64,000 bases of DNA from assembly GCA_023512135.1 (NCBI GenBank), contig JAIMAG010000002.1, forward strand, positions 124,001 to 188,000, written 5' to 3'. Every line of letters begins with the position of its first letter. Position 1 is the first letter of the stretch. Below are positions 50,373 to 59,306 of this stretch, piece by piece. The translations under genes and the position numbers were made by a program. The stretch comes from Terriglobia bacterium (lineage in GTDB: Bacteria; Acidobacteriota; Terriglobia; Acidiferrales; UBA7541). The notes under the pieces were generated by a model, which worked only from the letters and a program-made list of their open reading frames with translations, had not been told where the DNA came from and made no database searches.

Positions 50373-51974
50373 CTAAACCGCTCCTGACCTGCCCGTCGGC
50401 TGTGCCCGCCGGGCGATTCCCCAGACCTCTTCCACTTCCGGGCACCGCAGCAACCACGCCAGCCCCAGGAACAACGCCGTAGCGCCCAGAATCAAAAGGC
50501 CCAGGATCCCCGCATGGGCGAGCACGCCCTGGAATCGTTCAAAGGGAGAAAGCTGCAACGCCAGATAGCATGCCGCGCCCATCACCGCTGCGCAGAACGT
50601 GGTCTTGCCCAGGGAAATCAAGATGTCCAGGGTTCCCAGCCGCCCGTAGCGTTGCCGGAAAATCACGAACAGCACAAAGAAATTGAAGTATGCGGCCACC
50701 GAGGTGGCCAGCGCGGGACCGCCATTCTGGAAGACAGGAAAGAACAGGTGCAGGCACAGCACATTGACGACGCAGTTCAAAATCAACGCATAAATGGCCA
50801 CACGAACCGGTGTGCGCACGTCCTGGGAAGAATAGAAGCCCGGCACAATCAGCTTCACTCCCGCCAGCGCTGGCAGTCCTACCGCGTAGTAGAGCAGTGC
50901 TCGTGCCGTCAGCGTGGTGGATTCCGTGTCGAACTCACCGTACTGAAACAGTACCCGGATGATCGGCTCCCGCATCACCACCAGCCCCACCATGGCCGGG
51001 ATGGTGATGAAACTGACGATCCGCAAAGAAAAAGCGAACGTCTGCTTCAGCTTCTCGTATTCCAGCGACGCCGCCTGATGCGACATCATGGGCAGAATGG
51101 CTGTCGCCACGGCGATGGCATACCCGCCGAGCACCAGCTCCATGACGCGGTCTCCGTACTGCAAGGCCGTCAGCGTGCCTTCCGGCATGCGCTCCGCGGT
51201 GGCGAAAATAGTGCTCACCACCACGTTGATCTGATAGACCCCGTACCCGAGGAACGCCGGCACCATCAGCCGGGCCACCGAGCGAATGCCCGGATGGCGA
51301 AAGCTCACTCCGAACTCGAACCGCATCCCCTGTTTAACGAGCAGCGGGAGCAGCATCAGAAACTGAAGCGACCCGCCTAAAAGCACCCCTACTGCCAGTG
51401 CCTGCGCCGGATCGGCAAAGTGCCGCCGCAGCGCACCAAACGAAAACACAATGATGGCTATGTTCAACAGAACTGGAGTCGCCGCCGGCGGCCCGAAAAT
51501 GTGAAAGCAGTTCAGAATCGCCATTGCCAGCGCCGCCAGCCCGATGAAAAAAACATAGGGGAATACCACCCGGTTCAATCCGATGGCGTCTTCCCAGTGG
51601 CCCGGCGCGCGGTCCAGCGCAGTGAACAGCAGCACCACTTCGCGGGAGAAAATCATGCCCAAAACGGTCACCACCGCCAGCAGCAGCGCGAGTGTCCAGA
51701 ACAGCCGATTGGCGAACTCCCAGACCTCGTCCGGAGACCGTTTGGCCACATAGCCAGTGAACACCGGAATGAACGCCGCGCTCATCGCTCCCTCGCCCAC
51801 GAGGCGGCGGAGCATATTGGGGAGCCGATAAGCCAGCCAGAACGAATCCGCCAGGGGGCCAGTTCCCAGAAGCAGGGCGATGCGCTGGTCGCGCCAGTAG
51901 CCAAGGATACGGCTGGCAATGGTAACGAGGGTGATGATCGAGGCGGATTTCAGGATCTGCTTCTTTTCGACCAA
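50373..51974 (-). CDS. murJ: Lipid II flippase MurJ
   Basis: A 533-residue MATE-like/MVF membrane protein that flips lipid II for peptidoglycan synthesis. Fourteen transmembrane segments are predicted. Family landmarks include the N-terminal ITLVTIASRILGYWRDQRIA, the LPNMLRRLVGEGAMSAAFIP loop (about 51-70) and PFFYS-like segments. ATG 51974 has no obvious strong ribosome site. It is divergent from the plus-strand 52089 gene. Confidence 0.94.
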   Translation of the reverse strand: MVEKKQILKSASIITLVTIASRILGYWRDQRIALLLGTGPLADSFWLAYRLPNMLRRLVGEGAMSAAFIPVFTGYVAKRSPDEVWEFANRLFWTLALLLAVVTVLGMIFSREVVLLFTALDRAPGHWEDAIGLNRVVFPYVFFIGLAALAMAILNCFHIFGPPAATPVLLNIAIIVFSFGALRRHFADPAQALAVGVLLGGSLQFLMLLPLLVKQGMRFEFGVSFRHPGIRSVARLMVPAFLGYGVYQINVVVSTIFATAERMPEGTLTALQYGDRVMELVLGGYAIAVATAILPMMSHQAASLEYEKLKQTFAFSLRIVSFITIPAMVGLVVMREPIIRVLFQYGEFDTESTTLTARALLYYAVGLPALAGVKLIVPGFYSSQDVRTPVRVAIYALILNCVVNVLCLHLFFPVFQNGGPALATSVAAYFNFFVLFVIFRQRYGRLGTLDILISLGKTTFCAAVMGAACYLALQLSPFERFQGVLAHAGILGLLILGATALFLGLAWLLRCPEVEEVWGIARRAQPTGRSGAV

Positions 51975-52015
51975 TCGGCTGCAGCCCCCGGCCTAAATCA
52001 AACAAACAAAAGCAC

Positions 52016-52045
52016 TTGACACCAATTTGGCAAAAAGAATAGCAT
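52016..52045 (+). promoter_or_regulatory. Promoter of the 52089 gene
   Basis: Consensus TTGACA (52016-52021), 18 bases, then TAGCAT (52040-52045). A TGGCA/TGCCA inverted repeat lies just downstream (about 52060-52078), between promoter and GTG 52089. Confidence 0.55.
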
Positions 52046-52088
52046 AGTTTTTGCGGCTTGGCAATAAGTCTCTGCCAGGCATTACTTT

Positions 52089-52592
52089 GTGAAAACTCGC
52101 AGCCCAGCTTCTGCCCTGAAGAAGGCCGTTATTCGCCTGCGCAACGGTGAGATCCTCCGGGGCTACCTCAACCCCGCTCTGCTGGAACACCACGCCACGG
52201 TGGAGCTGCTGACTACCGAGGGTGCGCAGAAGCCAGTTCCTATGGCAGAAATCTACGGGGTCTACTTTGTCCGCGAGTTTGGCGAAATATTCGAGCCAGA
52301 GCGAAAAACATTTCTCAGCCGGCCTAAGCTCCCCGGCCTGTGGGTGCGCATCCGCCATGCAGATGGTGGGGAATGTTTTGAGGGCGTAATCGAAAACGAC
52401 TTGCTGGGACTGCTGGATCGGGGCATCCAGTTTACTCCGCCCGATTTGAACGGCCCTTGCACCCGCATCTACCTGCCGCGCACGTCAGTGAAAGAGATAA
52501 CGGTTCTCGGCCTGATCGGCGTCAGCCCCCGGCCGCAGCGACGGCCGCGGCCGGTTGCTCCGCCGACCTTGCAGCGACGCCTGTTCGATTAA
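52089..52592 (+). CDS. Hypothetical protein with two tandem beta-barrel-like repeats
   Basis: A 167-residue soluble protein of no recognised family. It contains two similar ~50-residue units. The first begins KKAVIRLRNGEILRGYLNPA (about 11-30) and the second PGLWVRIRHADGGECFEGVI (about 82-101). Each continues to a Val/Ile-rich strand (EIYGVYFVREF, SVKEITVLGLI). The pattern V-x-I/L-R-x-x-x-G-E-x-x-x-G suggests small Sm-like barrels. A Pro/Arg-rich tail follows. GTG 52089 is the only reasonable start. It has a good promoter of its own. Confidence 0.65.
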   Translation: MKTRSPASALKKAVIRLRNGEILRGYLNPALLEHHATVELLTTEGAQKPVPMAEIYGVYFVREFGEIFEPERKTFLSRPKLPGLWVRIRHADGGECFEGVIENDLLGLLDRGIQFTPPDLNGPCTRIYLPRTSVKEITVLGLIGVSPRPQRRPRPVAPPTLQRRLFD

Positions 52593-52713
52593 TCCGCTGC
52601 ACCACGGTTTCCGCTTCCCTGCTCCGACGCTGTGCGAGTTCGGAAGGAGCCGCAGCGCCGCGTGGGTTTTGGTGTACATTGGCGTTGCGGCAGGCGTGCC
52701 GATGGAGGCAGCA

Positions 52714-53745
52714 ATGCGACTCGGAGAAATTGCCAGGCAACTGGATTGCGAGCTGGAGGGGAATCCGGAAATCGAGATCACCGGCGTCGCCGGAATCGAA
52801 GAAGCCGGGCCGGGCGAGCTCACGTTTCTCGCCAACCCGCGCTATCGTCCGGCCGCGCGCCGGACGCGTGCGGCAGCCGTGATTGTCTCGCGGGAGGAGT
52901 CACCCCTGCACACGGCGCTGTTGCGTGCCGCCGACCCCTACCTGGCGTTTGCCCGCGCCATCGAGCTGTTCCACCCGCCCGACCGCTATGTGCCCGGCGT
53001 GCACCCTACGGCCATCATCGCGCCCTCGGCACGCATCGGTCCGGGCGCGCACATCGGCCCCTACTGCTTTGTGGATGAAGACGTGGTGATTGGCCGCAAC
53101 GCCGTCCTGCACAGCTTTGTCGTGATCTATCGCGGTGCGCGGATCGGCGATGATTTCTTCGCTCACTCCCATGCTGTCGTGCGCGAAAGATGTCGGCTGG
53201 GCGACCGCGTTGTCTTACAGAATGGCGCGATTGTGGGCAGCGACGGCTTTGGCTTTGCCCGTCAACCCGATGGCACCTGGTACAAAATGCGACAGGCCGG
53301 ACCGGCTGTTCTCGAAGACGACGTCGAAGTGCAGGCCAATGCCTGCGTGGACCGCGCCACCGTGGGCGAAACCCGCATCTGCCGGGGCACGAAAATTGAC
53401 AACCTGGTGCAGGTCGGCCACGCCAGCGAAGTGGGCGCCAATACGCTGCTCTGTGCTCAGGTGGGCCTGGCCGGCTCCACTGTTGTGGGTGCCAACTGCA
53501 TTTTGGCCGGCCAGGTCGGTGCGGCCGGGCATTTGGAGATTGGTGACGGTGCCATTCTCACCGCCCAGAGCGGCATCCACAGCGATGTGCCTGCCCGCAC
53601 GACGTACTCGGGCTACCCGGCGATTGAAAATGCCCGGTGGCTGCGCTCGGTGGCGATTTTCAACCGGCTGCCGGAGCTGCACAAAACCGTTCGCGCCCTC
53701 CAGCAGGAGCTGGTACAACTGCGGCAGAAGCTCGCGGAGCGGTAG
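52714..53745 (+). CDS. lpxD: UDP-3-O-acylglucosamine N-acyltransferase
   Basis: A 343-residue enzyme of lipid A biosynthesis that adds the N-linked acyl chain. The N-terminal uridine-binding domain (LGEIARQLDCELEGNPEIEI, LTFLANPRY) is followed by a left-handed beta-helix of hexapeptide repeats (about 100-300). The catalytic His region is LVQVGHASEVGANTLLCAQV. A C-terminal helix ends the protein. ATG 52714 is chosen because GGAGG is five bases upstream. Its presence shows an LPS-type outer membrane. It stands alone rather than in the bamA-lpxD-fabZ cluster. Confidence 0.95.
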   Translation: MRLGEIARQLDCELEGNPEIEITGVAGIEEAGPGELTFLANPRYRPAARRTRAAAVIVSREESPLHTALLRAADPYLAFARAIELFHPPDRYVPGVHPTAIIAPSARIGPGAHIGPYCFVDEDVVIGRNAVLHSFVVIYRGARIGDDFFAHSHAVVRERCRLGDRVVLQNGAIVGSDGFGFARQPDGTWYKMRQAGPAVLEDDVEVQANACVDRATVGETRICRGTKIDNLVQVGHASEVGANTLLCAQVGLAGSTVVGANCILAGQVGAAGHLEIGDGAILTAQSGIHSDVPARTTYSGYPAIENARWLRSVAIFNRLPELHKTVRALQQELVQLRQKLAER

Positions 53746-53766
53746 ATGCTACGCAAACTTTGTCGC

Positions 53767-54483
53767 TCAGCCCAGCGGCTGCTGCTCTTCGGGCAATCCA
53801 CAGGCGATCGCGCGGTGAACTTCGCTGGCTAACCAGTGGCGATCCTCCAGAGTCATTCCAGTGGTGTGCAGAGCCGGGTGGAACCGCACGCGAATTGTGC
53901 CCGGACGAATCCCGATGGCTCCTTTCGGCATCACGCGGTGTGATCCGACCACCGAAACCGGCACCACCGGCACGCCGGCCGCAATCGCAATCACGAATGC
54001 GCCCTTTTTGAACGGTTGCAGGCGACCATCGCGGCTGCGGGTGCCTTCAGGAAAAATCAGAAACGACAGCCCATCGCGAACTCGGACGATGGCTTGCTCC
54101 ACACTGTCGCGGGCTGCTTCCGGGTCGGTGCGGTCTACCGGCACGAATCCGCCGATGAGCAGGGCACGGCTGAAAATAGGGATGCGGAACAACTCTTTCT
54201 TTGCCAGCAACGCGACCCGTTTCGGAATCGCGGCGACCACGGCAGGTGGATCGGCGTTGCTGGCGTGGTTGGCCAGAAATACACACGGCGATTCGGGTAT
54301 GTGTTCCCGCCCCTCGACTTCCACCCGGATGCCGGCCAACCGCAATGCCAGCCGAGCACCGAACACGCCGGCGCGGTACAACGGATTGATGTTTTTGGTT
54401 AGAGTCGCGTGCAGCAGGAACCAGGGCGCAACGCAGAGCAGGTACAGCAGCAGGAAGATGCCGACCAGCAGAGTCCTCAGCAT
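53767..54483 (-). CDS. plsC: 1-acyl-sn-glycerol-3-phosphate acyltransferase
   Basis: A 238-residue PlsC-family membrane acyltransferase of phospholipid synthesis. The catalytic NHASNAD (H-x4-D, about residue 71-77), the substrate-binding FPEGTRSRDGRLQPFKKGAF and the PVVPVSVVGSHRVMP segment are present. An N-terminal transmembrane helix (about 3-22) anchors it. It is the last gene of the mgtC-M61-plsC run. Substrate chain preference cannot be told. Confidence 0.93.
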   Translation of the reverse strand: MLRTLLVGIFLLLYLLCVAPWFLLHATLTKNINPLYRAGVFGARLALRLAGIRVEVEGREHIPESPCVFLANHASNADPPAVVAAIPKRVALLAKKELFRIPIFSRALLIGGFVPVDRTDPEAARDSVEQAIVRVRDGLSFLIFPEGTRSRDGRLQPFKKGAFVIAIAAGVPVVPVSVVGSHRVMPKGAIGIRPGTIRVRFHPALHTTGMTLEDRHWLASEVHRAIACGLPEEQQPLG

Positions 54484-54516
54484 AGTCCTACGCGCATCGG
54501 CCCGTCACCTTGCGGG

Positions 54517-56064
54517 CTAGTTCGGATCGGTCGAGCCCCGCAGCCATCCTTCGCGAATGCGACGCTGCCGCTCGGTCGCAGGAACGATTTCGGTGACCGA
54601 GGATCGTCCGCCATCGCGCTCCCGTCGAAGTCCCGCCCGCTCGAGCAGCTCGTCAACGGGCAGCGGATCGGTGCCGGCCACATAGCTCGCGAAAAACTCG
54701 GCGATGCGCGGCCCAACGATGGCCGGCGCGCTGCCGGTGCGCAGCAGCACCGCTTCCACCGCCCGTTGAATCCCTTCGGATTCTTCGTAGAACCGCCCCT
54801 GGTGCGCATAGGTTTCGTTCAGGTAGCGCAGCACGTCGTCCAGGCTGGCGCGATTGTCGCTCAGGTCGCGGATCAGCAGGTCCAGCAGCACGCCGAGCAG
54901 GTAGCCTTTGTTGTAGTAGGAAATGCTCAGGTCCGGCCGACGGTAGAGCCGGTAGCCTTCATGCCAGGCATCCAGGCTGGCTTCTTCGGCACTTTTCCAA
55001 CGATGCGCCGGGCGCGCCTCCAACTCGTCCAGCTCTGCAGCCAGGCTGTCGAAAAATTGCCGGGTCGACCAAAGCCCGCTGCGCACCAGGGTGTAATCGG
55101 TATAGGTGCTCGTGACCCCTTCGGCGAACCAGAGAGCGCGGGTGTAATTTTCGCGGGTATAGTCCACCGGCTCGAGCCCCCGGGGCCGGATTCGTTTTAC
55201 GTTCCACAGGTGGAAAAACTCATGTGCAGAAATTCGGGCTACGGAATCGCTGGAGCTGGCAAAGATGGCGGTAGAGTTAGCATGTTCCATCCCGCCGCCA
55301 CCCTCGCCAAAATGGTAGAGGAACAGGAATTCCTCAAACGGGGCTTCACGCATCAGTTCCGTTTGGTAGGCTACGATGCGCCGCAGCTCCGCTTCCAGTC
55401 GGTCGCGCTGAAAGCTGCCGTGCACCACCACCCGGATACGGGCTCCGTTCACTGCAAAGCGGAATTCGCTGAACGAGCCGATCTCGACCGGAGCATCCAC
55501 CAGTGCGTCGTAGCTCGCGGCACGGAAGGTGAATTCGTTCTCCGCAGGCAGCGCAATAGCGATCCGCCAGCCTTCCCGCAGGTCGGTGAAGGCAATCCGC
55601 ACCTCTTCGTGTCGCCGCTCGGGCACATAGAGCAACACGTTGGCCAGGTTCAGGAAGGCGTGCTCGGTGTTGAGCTGGGAGCTGAACGGCGAGGCTTCAT
55701 TCCAGAGCACGGCGTACTCCAGACGAATCGTGCCGCTGGCAGCGACCACCCAGGTGAGCTTGTCGCGCTTGCGCACGGGGACCGGCACAGGGGGTTCCGG
55801 GTCGTGCAGCCGGTGCGCGCGCACGTTCTGCACCCGATGCGCAAAGTCACGAATCTGGTAGAGCGCATTCCAGGCCGGCATCTGCACGACCAGTTCTCCC
55901 GTCACTTCTGGAACGGTCATCGTGACCACAAACCGATGCTCCTGGCGCTGCGCCAGCGACACCTGATACTGGATCGTGCCCTGTGCTGTGGTCGCGCACA
56001 GCAGTACCAGCAGCGCGGTCCAGACCAGGTGCGCGGCGCGCCGTCGTCGCAATTCATCCATCAT
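54517..56064 (-). CDS. M61-family (glycyl aminopeptidase-like) peptidase lacking a PDZ domain
   Basis: A 515-residue exported metallopeptidase. A signal peptide (about 10-32) precedes the M61 N-terminal beta domain. The gluzincin motif is SAHEFFHLWNVKRIRP (HExxH), with the upstream GGGGMEHANST and a downstream Glu in WFAEGVTSTYTDYTL. Family members normally continue with a C-terminal PDZ domain of ~100 residues. Here the protein ends soon after the helical region (ELLERAGLRRERDG), so the PDZ is missing. ATG 56064 overlaps the mgtC end. Confidence 0.87.
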   Translation of the reverse strand: MMDELRRRRAAHLVWTALLVLLCATTAQGTIQYQVSLAQRQEHRFVVTMTVPEVTGELVVQMPAWNALYQIRDFAHRVQNVRAHRLHDPEPPVPVPVRKRDKLTWVVAASGTIRLEYAVLWNEASPFSSQLNTEHAFLNLANVLLYVPERRHEEVRIAFTDLREGWRIAIALPAENEFTFRAASYDALVDAPVEIGSFSEFRFAVNGARIRVVVHGSFQRDRLEAELRRIVAYQTELMREAPFEEFLFLYHFGEGGGGMEHANSTAIFASSSDSVARISAHEFFHLWNVKRIRPRGLEPVDYTRENYTRALWFAEGVTSTYTDYTLVRSGLWSTRQFFDSLAAELDELEARPAHRWKSAEEASLDAWHEGYRLYRRPDLSISYYNKGYLLGVLLDLLIRDLSDNRASLDDVLRYLNETYAHQGRFYEESEGIQRAVEAVLLRTGSAPAIVGPRIAEFFASYVAGTDPLPVDELLERAGLRRERDGGRSSVTEIVPATERQRRIREGWLRGSTDPN

Positions 56065-56494
56065 TTTTTCGCTGCCTGCCGATGAATTTTTCCAGCCGGC
56101 CCACTGCCCAGAGGACAAACAGCGCCAGTAGCGCCGTGGCTGCGGCGGTGTAGTACAGCCCGGCACCGATCGCCATCCCGACGCTGGCGTTGACGAAGAT
56201 CGTTGCCGCCGTGGTGATGCCCACCACGCCGCCGCGTTCGCGCAGGATCGCACCGGCCCCAATGAAACCGATGCCCGGAATCAACTGTGCGGCAATCCGC
56301 ACCGGATCGCCGCCGTAGCGGTGCGCCACTTCGAAGGACAGAATCGTGTACAGGGTCGCGCCGATGCAGATGAACATGTTCGTGCGCAAACCGGCGGGTT
56401 TCTCCCGCAGCTCGCGCTCGAGGCCGATCACCCCGCCCAGCAAAAATGCGTAGAGCAACTTGAACAAAATGGAACCGCTCAGGTCTCCGGCCAT
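56054..56494 (-). CDS. MgtC/SapB family membrane protein
   Basis: A 146-residue protein with four predicted transmembrane helices. The MgtC signature is intact: GGVIGLERELREKPAGLRTN (about 20-39), LIPGIGFIGAGAILRERG and GITTAATIFVNASVGMAIG. MgtC proteins modulate magnesium homeostasis or ATP synthase in other bacteria. No Mg transporter gene is adjacent. It overlaps the start of the M61 peptidase gene. Confidence 0.88.
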   Translation of the reverse strand: MAGDLSGSILFKLLYAFLLGGVIGLERELREKPAGLRTNMFICIGATLYTILSFEVAHRYGGDPVRIAAQLIPGIGFIGAGAILRERGGVVGITTAATIFVNASVGMAIGAGLYYTAAATALLALFVLWAVGRLEKFIGRQRKNDG

Positions 56495-56579
56495 TTTTCG
56501 GCCTCCCCTGCTGCCAAGGCTGCCGCGCGATTCTACACTACAAACGGCCGGGCCGGCTGAAGGAGCGGTGCTGGGCCCG

Positions 56580-57488
56580 TTACAGACGAAAACGCGTCAG
56601 GTGAAGGAACTGCCGGGCACGGGCATGGATTTCTGAGCGGGTCAGCGTGCGGAGCCGCTCCAGTCCGAATCGCTCGACCACGAAACTGCCCAGCACCGAA
56701 CCGTACACCATGGCCCGCCGCAACGTAGCCTCGTTGAGGCGGTTCACCGAAGCCAGGTAGCCGATGAAACCGCCGGCGAAGCTGTCGCCCGCTCCGGTGG
56801 GGTCGCACACCTGCTCGAGCGGGAAGGCCGGCACCGCGAACATCGAATCCGGTCGCATCAGCAGCGCGCCGTATTCGCCGCGTTTTACGACCAGCGTCCG
56901 CGGGCCCATTCGCAAGATGCGCGCTGCGGCGCGCAGCAGATTGTGTTCCCCGGCCAGTTGGCGCGCTTCGCCGTCGTTGATCACCAGCACATCGACCTCG
57001 CGCAGTGTGCGTCGCAGTTCCGCGGGTGTGCGTTCGATCCAGTAGTTCATGGTGTCCAGCGCGACCAGCCGCGGCCGGCGCCGCATCTGTCGCAGCACCG
57101 AAAGCTGAAGGGTCGGCTGGATGTTGGCCAGAAACACATAGGGACAATCGCAGTAGCTGGCGGGCAGCTTCGGATCGAAATTCGCGAAGACGTTCAGCTC
57201 GGTCTGCAGCGTGATGCGTTCGTTCAGATGATCGGTGTAGCGGCCGGCCCAGAAGAAGGTCTTTCCCGGCGCGCACACGAGTCCCTGCAGGTCGATGCGC
57301 CGGCCGCGAAAAATGGCACGATCGCGTTCGCGGAAGTCCTCGCCCACCACACCGACCAGCTTGACCGGCGCGAAAAAGCTGGCGGCCACAGCAAAATAGG
57401 TCGCTGCACCGCCCAGGGTGCGATCCACCTTGCCATAGGGGGTCTCCAGCGCATCGAACGCAATCGAGCCGACGACCAGAACGGACAC
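56580..57488 (-). CDS. PfkB/ribokinase-family carbohydrate or nucleoside kinase
   Basis: A 302-residue kinase of the PfkB family. The N-terminal GG motif region is DRTLGGAATYFAVAASFFAP. The catalytic anion-hole motif is DPTGAGDSFAGGFIGYLA (about 240-257). Substrate cannot be read from sequence. It follows mtnP by 13 bases in the same direction, so a role in salvage of ribose or nucleoside moieties is plausible. MtnP itself releases methylthioribose 1-phosphate, which needs no kinase. Confidence 0.88.
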   Translation of the reverse strand: MSVLVVGSIAFDALETPYGKVDRTLGGAATYFAVAASFFAPVKLVGVVGEDFRERDRAIFRGRRIDLQGLVCAPGKTFFWAGRYTDHLNERITLQTELNVFANFDPKLPASYCDCPYVFLANIQPTLQLSVLRQMRRRPRLVALDTMNYWIERTPAELRRTLREVDVLVINDGEARQLAGEHNLLRAAARILRMGPRTLVVKRGEYGALLMRPDSMFAVPAFPLEQVCDPTGAGDSFAGGFIGYLASVNRLNEATLRRAMVYGSVLGSFVVERFGLERLRTLTRSEIHARARQFLHLTRFRL

Positions 57489-57501
57489 GGCGAGTTCGCT
57501 C

Positions 57502-58413
57502 CTAACGGGATGGCTGCGAGCTCCAGTATTTGCCGACCAGCAAACGAAGCGCGCGGCGCGTGCTCGCCGGCACCAGTCGCCGGTCGGTGACGAGGGCGTG
57601 CGCGAGGGCCTGCCCGCAGCGGCAGTTGCGCTCGACCGGCAGCGCAGCTACGGCCGCGCGAATCACTTTCTGCACGTTTTCGGTGTTCCGGTTCAGGTTG
57701 GCGATGATCTCGCTGGCGGTGACGGCGTCGTGCTGCGGATGCCAGCAGTCGTAGTCGGTGATCATGGCCACGGTGGCGTAGCAGATCTCCGCCTCGCGCG
57801 CCAGTTTGGCTTCGGTCAGGTTGGTCATGCCGATCACGTCGAAGCCCATGCTGCGGTAGGTGTTGGACTCGGCCAGCGTCGAAAACTGCGGACCCTCGAT
57901 GCAGACGTAGGTGCCGCGGTCATGCACATCGACCCCAGCCTGCCGGCACGCCTCCGCCAGCCAGCCGGAAAGCTGCGGACACGTCGGACGGTCGAAACTC
58001 ACATGTGCCACCAGCCCCCTGCCGAAGAAAGTGGCCGCGCGCCCGCGCGTCCGGTCGAAGAACTGGTCGGGAATCAGGAATTGCAGGGGCCGCAGCTCTT
58101 CCTTCAGCGAACCCACCGCGCTGACGGAAATGATTCGCTCCACGCCCAGCGATTTCAGCGCATAGATGTTCGCCCGGTAGTTGATTTCACCGGGCAGCAG
58201 GCGGTGCCCGCGTCCGTGCCGCGCCAGAAACGCTACCCGTTTGCCTTCGAGTGTCCCGACCACCAGTGCATCGGAGGGCTGGCCGAACGGTGTTCGGATG
58301 CGAAGCTCGCGGGTCTCGGCGAGACCCGGCATCGTGTAGAGCCCGCTGCCGCCGATGATCCCGATGCGGACCACCGTTGAGTTTTCTCGTTGTCGCGTCC
58401 GTGTTTTTGCCAT
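57502..58413 (-). CDS. mtnP: S-methyl-5'-thioadenosine phosphorylase
   Basis: A 303-residue enzyme that phosphorolyses methylthioadenosine to adenine and methylthioribose 1-phosphate. Family regions are RIGIIGGSGLYTMPGL, VAFLARHGRGHRLLPGEINY, GTYVCIEGPQFSTLAESNTY and the MTAP-type MGFDVIGMTNLTEAKLAREA, then TDYDCWHPQHD. ATG 58413 is chosen (GGAG nine bases upstream); GTG 58419 is possible. It is in the run acyl-CoA dehydrogenase-meaB-hydrolase-mtnP-pfkB. Confidence 0.93.
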   Translation of the reverse strand: MAKTRTRQRENSTVVRIGIIGGSGLYTMPGLAETRELRIRTPFGQPSDALVVGTLEGKRVAFLARHGRGHRLLPGEINYRANIYALKSLGVERIISVSAVGSLKEELRPLQFLIPDQFFDRTRGRAATFFGRGLVAHVSFDRPTCPQLSGWLAEACRQAGVDVHDRGTYVCIEGPQFSTLAESNTYRSMGFDVIGMTNLTEAKLAREAEICYATVAMITDYDCWHPQHDAVTASEIIANLNRNTENVQKVIRAAVAALPVERNCRCGQALAHALVTDRRLVPASTRRALRLLVGKYWSSQPSR

Positions 58414-58452
58414 CGGCACAAACTCCCGTTGTTGTCGTTCGCGTGCAGACGT

Positions 58453-59292
58453 TCAGTCCAGCGGAACTGGTTCCGCCACCAGCCTGCCGTCCTGCTCGCG
58501 CAATCGGGCGGCGGGCACTTCCGGATCATGCGCGAACAGGCACAGCCAGTTTTCTTGTGCGGCCTGCGGCAGCAGCCGCTTTTTGTGCTCCAGCGTGGTC
58601 AGCGGATACAGGTCGTAGCCCATGATCCAGGGATAGGGCAGGTGCGCCGTGGTGGGCACCAGGTCAGCGAAGAAAAATGCGGTTTGCCCGCGGCTGCTGA
58701 TCCGTACACATTGCATGTCGCGCGTGTGTCCGGGCACGCGCAGCACCTCGACCCCGGGCGCCACTTCACGATCCCCTTCGAGCAACCAGAACTGCCCGGC
58801 TTCTTCCACCGGCAAAAAATTCTCTGCCAGATAACTGGCGCGATCGCGTTCAGTCGGGTGTTTGGCGTGTTCCAGTTCGCCTCGCTGCACGACGTATCGC
58901 GCGCGGGGAAAGGTGGGCACGGTACGGCCGTTCACCCGCCGCGTGTTCCAGCCGCAGTGGTCAAAGTGCAGATGCGTGTTGATTACCAGGTCTACATCCG
59001 TTACCGGAGTGCCGCGCGCGGTGAGCAGCTCCGGCAGACGGGTTTCGCCCTCCAGTCCGTAGATGTCTCGCATGCGGTGGTCCCATTTATCTCCGGCGCC
59101 GGTTTCGACCACAATCTGTTTTCCGCCGCTGCGGATGAGCAGGCAGTTCATGGCAATGCGAATTCGATTGCGCGCGTCGGCAGGGATTTTTTTCTCCCAC
59201 AGGGGTTTCGGCACGACGCCGAACATCGCGCCACCATCCAGCCGCACGTAGCCTTCGGTCAAAACCAGGACTTCGATTTCTCCGACGAGCAT
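58453..59292 (-). CDS. Metallo-beta-lactamase-fold hydrolase
   Basis: A 279-residue MBL-fold protein. The zinc-binding motif is NTHLHFDHCGWN (HxHxDH), with further ligands in RVPGHTRDMQCV and a late His. The N-terminal EVLVLTEGYVRLDGGAMFGV and NCLLIRSGGKQIVVETGAGD are typical of the quorum-quenching-lactonase-like or MBL-fold groups that act on small esters. The true substrate is unknown. It lies between meaB and mtnP, with 14 and 39 bases of spacing. Confidence 0.86.
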   Translation of the reverse strand: MLVGEIEVLVLTEGYVRLDGGAMFGVVPKPLWEKKIPADARNRIRIAMNCLLIRSGGKQIVVETGAGDKWDHRMRDIYGLEGETRLPELLTARGTPVTDVDLVINTHLHFDHCGWNTRRVNGRTVPTFPRARYVVQRGELEHAKHPTERDRASYLAENFLPVEEAGQFWLLEGDREVAPGVEVLRVPGHTRDMQCVRISSRGQTAFFFADLVPTTAHLPYPWIMGYDLYPLTTLEHKKRLLPQAAQENWLCLFAHDPEVPAARLREQDGRLVAEPVPLD

Positions 59293-59306
59293 TGTCTTCG
59301 AGCCGT

